Shown: in pieces, positions 5,495 through 8,315 of the stretch
How the letters are laid out: each line of letters opens with the position of its first letter
How positions within the stretch are numbered: position 1 is the first letter of the stretch
NCBI GenBank assembly: GCA_031284765.1
Contig: JAITXK010000175.1
Span: 1-8,315 of the forward strand
DNA length: 8,315 nt
Source of the DNA: Candidatus Symbiothrix sp.
Lineage (GTDB): Bacteria; Bacteroidota; Bacteroidia; Bacteroidales; Azobacteroidaceae
Reading direction: 5' to 3'
Made by a program: the position numbers and the translations under genes
The notes under the pieces: generated by a model
What the model was told of the DNA's origin: nothing
The model's input: the letters and a program-made list of their open reading frames with translations, nothing else
The model's database searches: none

Positions 5495-8146
5495 ATGAAG
5501 AAAACAGTAAAAATTACGGGTATTGTTTTAGCAGTTATTTTAGTCATTCTGGTTGTGTTGCCATTTGCTTTCAAGGGCAAAATCATGGAAACAGTCAAAC
5601 GGGAAATCAATAAGAATATACATGCTCAAGTTGATTTCGGGCATTTGGGATTGAATTTCTTCAGTCATTTTCCGAATGCTTCGGTCAGTCTGGAGCAGTT
5701 TTATATTGCGGGCATCAATGCGTTTGAGGGCGATACACTGGTGTCGGCACACAGGCTTTCTGCCACCATCAATCTCAAAAGTCTTTTTGGAGATTCAGGT
5801 TATGAAATATCCAGGATTAATCTGGAAAATGCACGCCTGCATGCCATTCTGTTGGCCGACGGCAAAGCCAACTGGGATATCCTCCCCGAAGATGACGAGG
5901 ATAAACCCGACGACAACGATTCCGATTTCCAATTATCGTTGAAGAAAGTAAGTCTTGACAATGTCAATATCTTATACGACGATTTTTCTTCCAATATGAA
6001 TGTCGCTTTAGAAAAGCTGAATATGGTTCTTTCGGGCAATATGACGGCCGATGAAACACGCATTCAAACCCGGTTTACCGCCGGTGCGTTGACGTTTATC
6101 AGGAATAAAATTCCGTATTTGTCCCAAGCCCTCATACAGGGAGATATGGACATTGATGCCGATTTGAAAAACATGAAATTTACGCTGGCAAAAAACACCC
6201 TGCAAATCAATGCCATAAAAGCTTCGGTGGACGGTTGGGTCAGTCTTCCCGATGACGAAAAAATGGATATGGATATTCAATTGCATACGCCTTCCATTCA
6301 ATTCAAAGATATTTTGTCTTTGATTCCGGCTATCTATTCCAAAGATTTTCAACAACTGAAAACATCGGGCGAAGTTGCTTTAAAGGCGTCGGCCAAAGGC
6401 ACGATGCAAGGCGATGATTTGCCCGCATTCGACGTGCTATTGAAGATTGACAATGCCATGTTTCAATATCCGGGCATGCCGAAATCGGTTACGAATATTC
6501 ATACCGATATTCATGCGTCCAATCCGGGCGGTTCGGCCGACAATACGCTGGTGGATATTTCCAAATTTCATATCGAAATGGGTGGAAATCCGTTCGACAT
6601 CAATCTTCAGTTGACTACTCCCGTCAGCGACCCCAACATCCGTTTGGGCGCTACAGGGAAGTTGAATTTAAGTATGGTGAAAGAGATTTATCCCTTGGAA
6701 GATATGGAATTAAGCGGTATGTTGGATGCCAATCTGAAATTAGCTTCCCGCATGTCGGCCATCGAAAAAGAACAATTCGACAAGGTGGAAGCCTTCGGTA
6801 CATTGAATATCCAAGAGATGTTGATTAAATCCGCAAGCAAGGACGATATTCAACTGCATACCGCCAATCTTACATTCTCGCCCCGCTATGTTGATTTAAA
6901 TACGTTTACGGCGCAAATTGGAAAAAACGACCTGAGTGCTACCGGAAAGCTGGAAAACTTCATTCCTTATTTTCTGAACGATAAAACATTGAAAGGTAAA
7001 TTGGCCGTTCATTCCAATTACCTGAATCTGAATGATTTTATGGCGGAAGACGCCGCTCCGGACACCGATACCACCAGCATCGGAGTGATTGAAATTCCCA
7101 GAAATCTGGATTTCGCTTTGACCGGAACGTTTAAACAAATCGTATTCGACAAGCTAAACATGACCAACGTTTCGGGACAAATCAATATCAAAGACGGCAA
7201 GGCCGACATGAGCAATCTGTCAATGAATGCCTTGGGCGGCAAACTCAATGTCAATGGATATTACGATACCGGCAAGAATGCTCAAAAGCCCGATGTTGCG
7301 TTGTCGTTGGATATCCAAGAGGCCTCTTTTGCGCAGACCTACTCCACCTTCCTGACGATTCAGAAACTGGCGCCGATATTTGAAAGCATGGCGGGCAATT
7401 TCTCTACGAATTTCCAATTAAACTCTACGCTGGGTTCGGATTTCATGCCCGACTTCAGTTCATTGAAAGCCAGCGGTTTGTTGCAGTCCAACAATGTGGA
7501 AGTCAGCAATGTCAGCACCTTGAACGCATTGGCATCCGCTTTGAAAAACGATTCGTTCAAAACATTGAAAATAAAAGATTTGAAACTGCCATTCAGCATT
7601 ACCGACGGGCGGGTAACTACCAAGCCTTTTGCCATCCACTTCGGTTCGGGTTCCATGAATTTGGAAGGCAGTACCGGCTTAGACCAGTCCATCAACTATA
7701 CAGCCAAAATCAATTTGGCGGAACAACTCACGAACAATTACCTGAAAAACGTAACGGTAAAAATCGGCGGGACATTTAAAAGTCCGAAAATCGTACTCGA
7801 CACCAAAGACGTAGCCGAACAGGTATTGGGAAAAGTGGCCGGTTCACTTTTAGGCAATGGCAAAACCACAGCTTCATTGGCGGAACAAGCCACTGAACAA
7901 ATCGACAAGCAAATCGAAAACATCCGTCAAAAAGCCAAAGATGCCGGTGATAAATTAGTCGCTGAAGCCGACAAACAAGGCAAAAAACTGATTGATGAAG
8001 CCAATAAAACCACGAATCCATTGGCTAAAATAGCGGCGGTGAAGGCCGCGGAAGCCGGTGCGAAGAAATTGAAAGAGGAGGCGCAGAAGCAGGCGGGTCA
8101 ATTGAGTGCGGCGGCGGAACGGGAGATTGGGGCGTTGCCTCATTGA
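5495..8146 (+). CDS. AsmA-family envelope protein with charged helical tail
   Basis: Large (883 aa) membrane-anchored protein of the AsmA family, whose relatives are linked to outer-membrane assembly and bridge-like lipid transport. Residues 1-5 are basic, 7-26 form one hydrophobic helix (ITGIVLAVILVILVVLPFAF), and the rest should be periplasmic. FKGKI, then HFPNASVSLEQF (58-69) and NLKSLF (93-98), are typical of Bacteroidota AsmA proteins. Amphipathic beta repeats follow to about 770; the part around 535-765 fits the AsmA-like C-terminal domain. An acidic linker lies at 131-144, and I see no cysteine. The tail (795-880) is a lysine/glutamate/alanine-rich helix with 11-residue-like repeats. 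ATG 5495 keeps the membrane helix; the ATG at 5488 is out of frame. It follows manA by 35 bases with no clear promoter of its own, so is probably third in the glgB transcript. The exact substrate is unknown. Confidence 0.9.
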   Translation: MKKTVKITGIVLAVILVILVVLPFAFKGKIMETVKREINKNIHAQVDFGHLGLNFFSHFPNASVSLEQFYIAGINAFEGDTLVSAHRLSATINLKSLFGDSGYEISRINLENARLHAILLADGKANWDILPEDDEDKPDDNDSDFQLSLKKVSLDNVNILYDDFSSNMNVALEKLNMVLSGNMTADETRIQTRFTAGALTFIRNKIPYLSQALIQGDMDIDADLKNMKFTLAKNTLQINAIKASVDGWVSLPDDEKMDMDIQLHTPSIQFKDILSLIPAIYSKDFQQLKTSGEVALKASAKGTMQGDDLPAFDVLLKIDNAMFQYPGMPKSVTNIHTDIHASNPGGSADNTLVDISKFHIEMGGNPFDINLQLTTPVSDPNIRLGATGKLNLSMVKEIYPLEDMELSGMLDANLKLASRMSAIEKEQFDKVEAFGTLNIQEMLIKSASKDDIQLHTANLTFSPRYVDLNTFTAQIGKNDLSATGKLENFIPYFLNDKTLKGKLAVHSNYLNLNDFMAEDAAPDTDTTSIGVIEIPRNLDFALTGTFKQIVFDKLNMTNVSGQINIKDGKADMSNLSMNALGGKLNVNGYYDTGKNAQKPDVALSLDIQEASFAQTYSTFLTIQKLAPIFESMAGNFSTNFQLNSTLGSDFMPDFSSLKASGLLQSNNVEVSNVSTLNALASALKNDSFKTLKIKDLKLPFSITDGRVTTKPFAIHFGSGSMNLEGSTGLDQSINYTAKINLAEQLTNNYLKNVTVKIGGTFKSPKIVLDTKDVAEQVLGKVAGSLLGNGKTTASLAEQATEQIDKQIENIRQKAKDAGDKLVAEADKQGKKLIDEANKTTNPLAKIAAVKAAEAGAKKLKEEAQKQAGQLSAAAEREIGALPH

Positions 8147-8315
8147 GGCGATAGAGGGTTCTTAAACACTTGCAATAACTAATGCTGCAAGGCTTACCCA
8201 TTTTATCCATCAAGTTGCTTTTTTCCTTGTTTCTTTTCAGAATGATTTTTGCTTTCAAATATACTTTTCTTGTGTGGGCTTGTACTAATGCTGAATTGTT
8301 AAAAATGCACTTTCA
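8147..8315. other. Downstream intergenic tail, no supported gene
   Basis: AT-rich and T-rich on the + strand. ACTAATGCTG occurs twice (8178-8187 and 8284-8293), each time shortly after CTTG, 106 bases apart. On the minus strand TATATTTG (complement of 8256-8263) resembles a Bacteroidota -7 element but lacks a good -33 partner at 19-21 bp. The only longer reading frame here is a minus-strand one that runs back into the AsmA gene and looks like a shadow. Confidence 0.5.
8187..8224 (+). terminator. Candidate terminator after the AsmA-family gene
   Basis: GCAA (8187-8190) and CTT (8193-8195), split by a GG bulge, can pair with AAG (8212-8214) and TTGC (8215-8218); six T follow immediately (8219-8224). 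The loop is large (16 bases). An alternative hairpin, CTTGCA (8169-8174) with TGCAAG (8186-8191), uses the same bases but has no T-run next to it. Position 41 bases after the stop codon suits the end of the glgB-manA-AsmA transcript. Confidence 0.35.

Noticed and set aside
8137..8149. Palindrome GCCTCATTGAGGC over the AsmA gene stop codon as a terminator
   Set aside because: As an RNA hairpin it leaves only about four good pairs and no T-run follows.
8025..8258. Minus-strand frame starting near 8258 (or ATG at 8210, MDKMGKPCSISYCKCL) with an upstream TATATTTG
   Set aside because: More than half overlaps the AsmA gene in antisense and the encoded end is a low-complexity proline/serine stretch. 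The -7-like element lacks a proper -33 partner. I cannot support it as a gene.

Overview
The window looks like a piece of Bacteroidota chromosome, most likely order Bacteroidales. Three things point there. The TrmB, Mrp and GlgB proteins closely resemble the Bacteroides-type versions I remember. None of the five genes has a Shine-Dalgarno sequence; their starts follow AT-rich leaders. The two clear promoter candidates fit the Bacteroidota sigma-factor pattern TTTG-N19..21-TAnnTTTG. All five confident genes are on the + strand.

Positions 1-290 hold no confident gene. They contain a small hairpin whose U-run faces left, and the trmB promoter. Then comes a two-gene unit: trmB (tRNA m7G46 methyltransferase, GTG start) and, 18 bases later, mrp (P-loop ATPase of the ApbC/Nbp35 Fe-S carrier family with an N-terminal MIP18/DUF59 domain). 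The 290-base gap between mrp and glgB is largely filled by a 21-bp tandem array of about eleven units (2146-2376). The array begins inside the last codons of mrp, includes its stop codon, and ends about 35 bp before the glgB promoter.

The second unit is glgB (eukaryote-like glycogen branching enzyme), manA (type I phosphomannose isomerase, 7 bases later) and a large AsmA-family envelope protein (35 bases later). These probably form one transcript. glgB and manA handle storage glucan and the mannose-6-P/fructose-6-P branch point. The AsmA-like protein is an inner-membrane-anchored periplasmic protein whose link to the two enzymes is positional only. The last 169 bases hold a terminator-like hairpin and no supported gene.

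The genes themselves are ordinary core Bacteroidales genes. The unusual element is the 21-bp array: its phase is perfect, its units form 42-bp dimers of two types, adjacent units carry complementary arms, its period equals two helical turns, and its first units coincide with the mrp 3' end. Secondary points of interest are an Mrp without the usual CxxC cluster motif, an AsmA-like protein with a charged 11-residue-repeat tail, a G7 run at the start of manA, and a sharp codon-composition change at the 3' ends of mrp and the AsmA gene.
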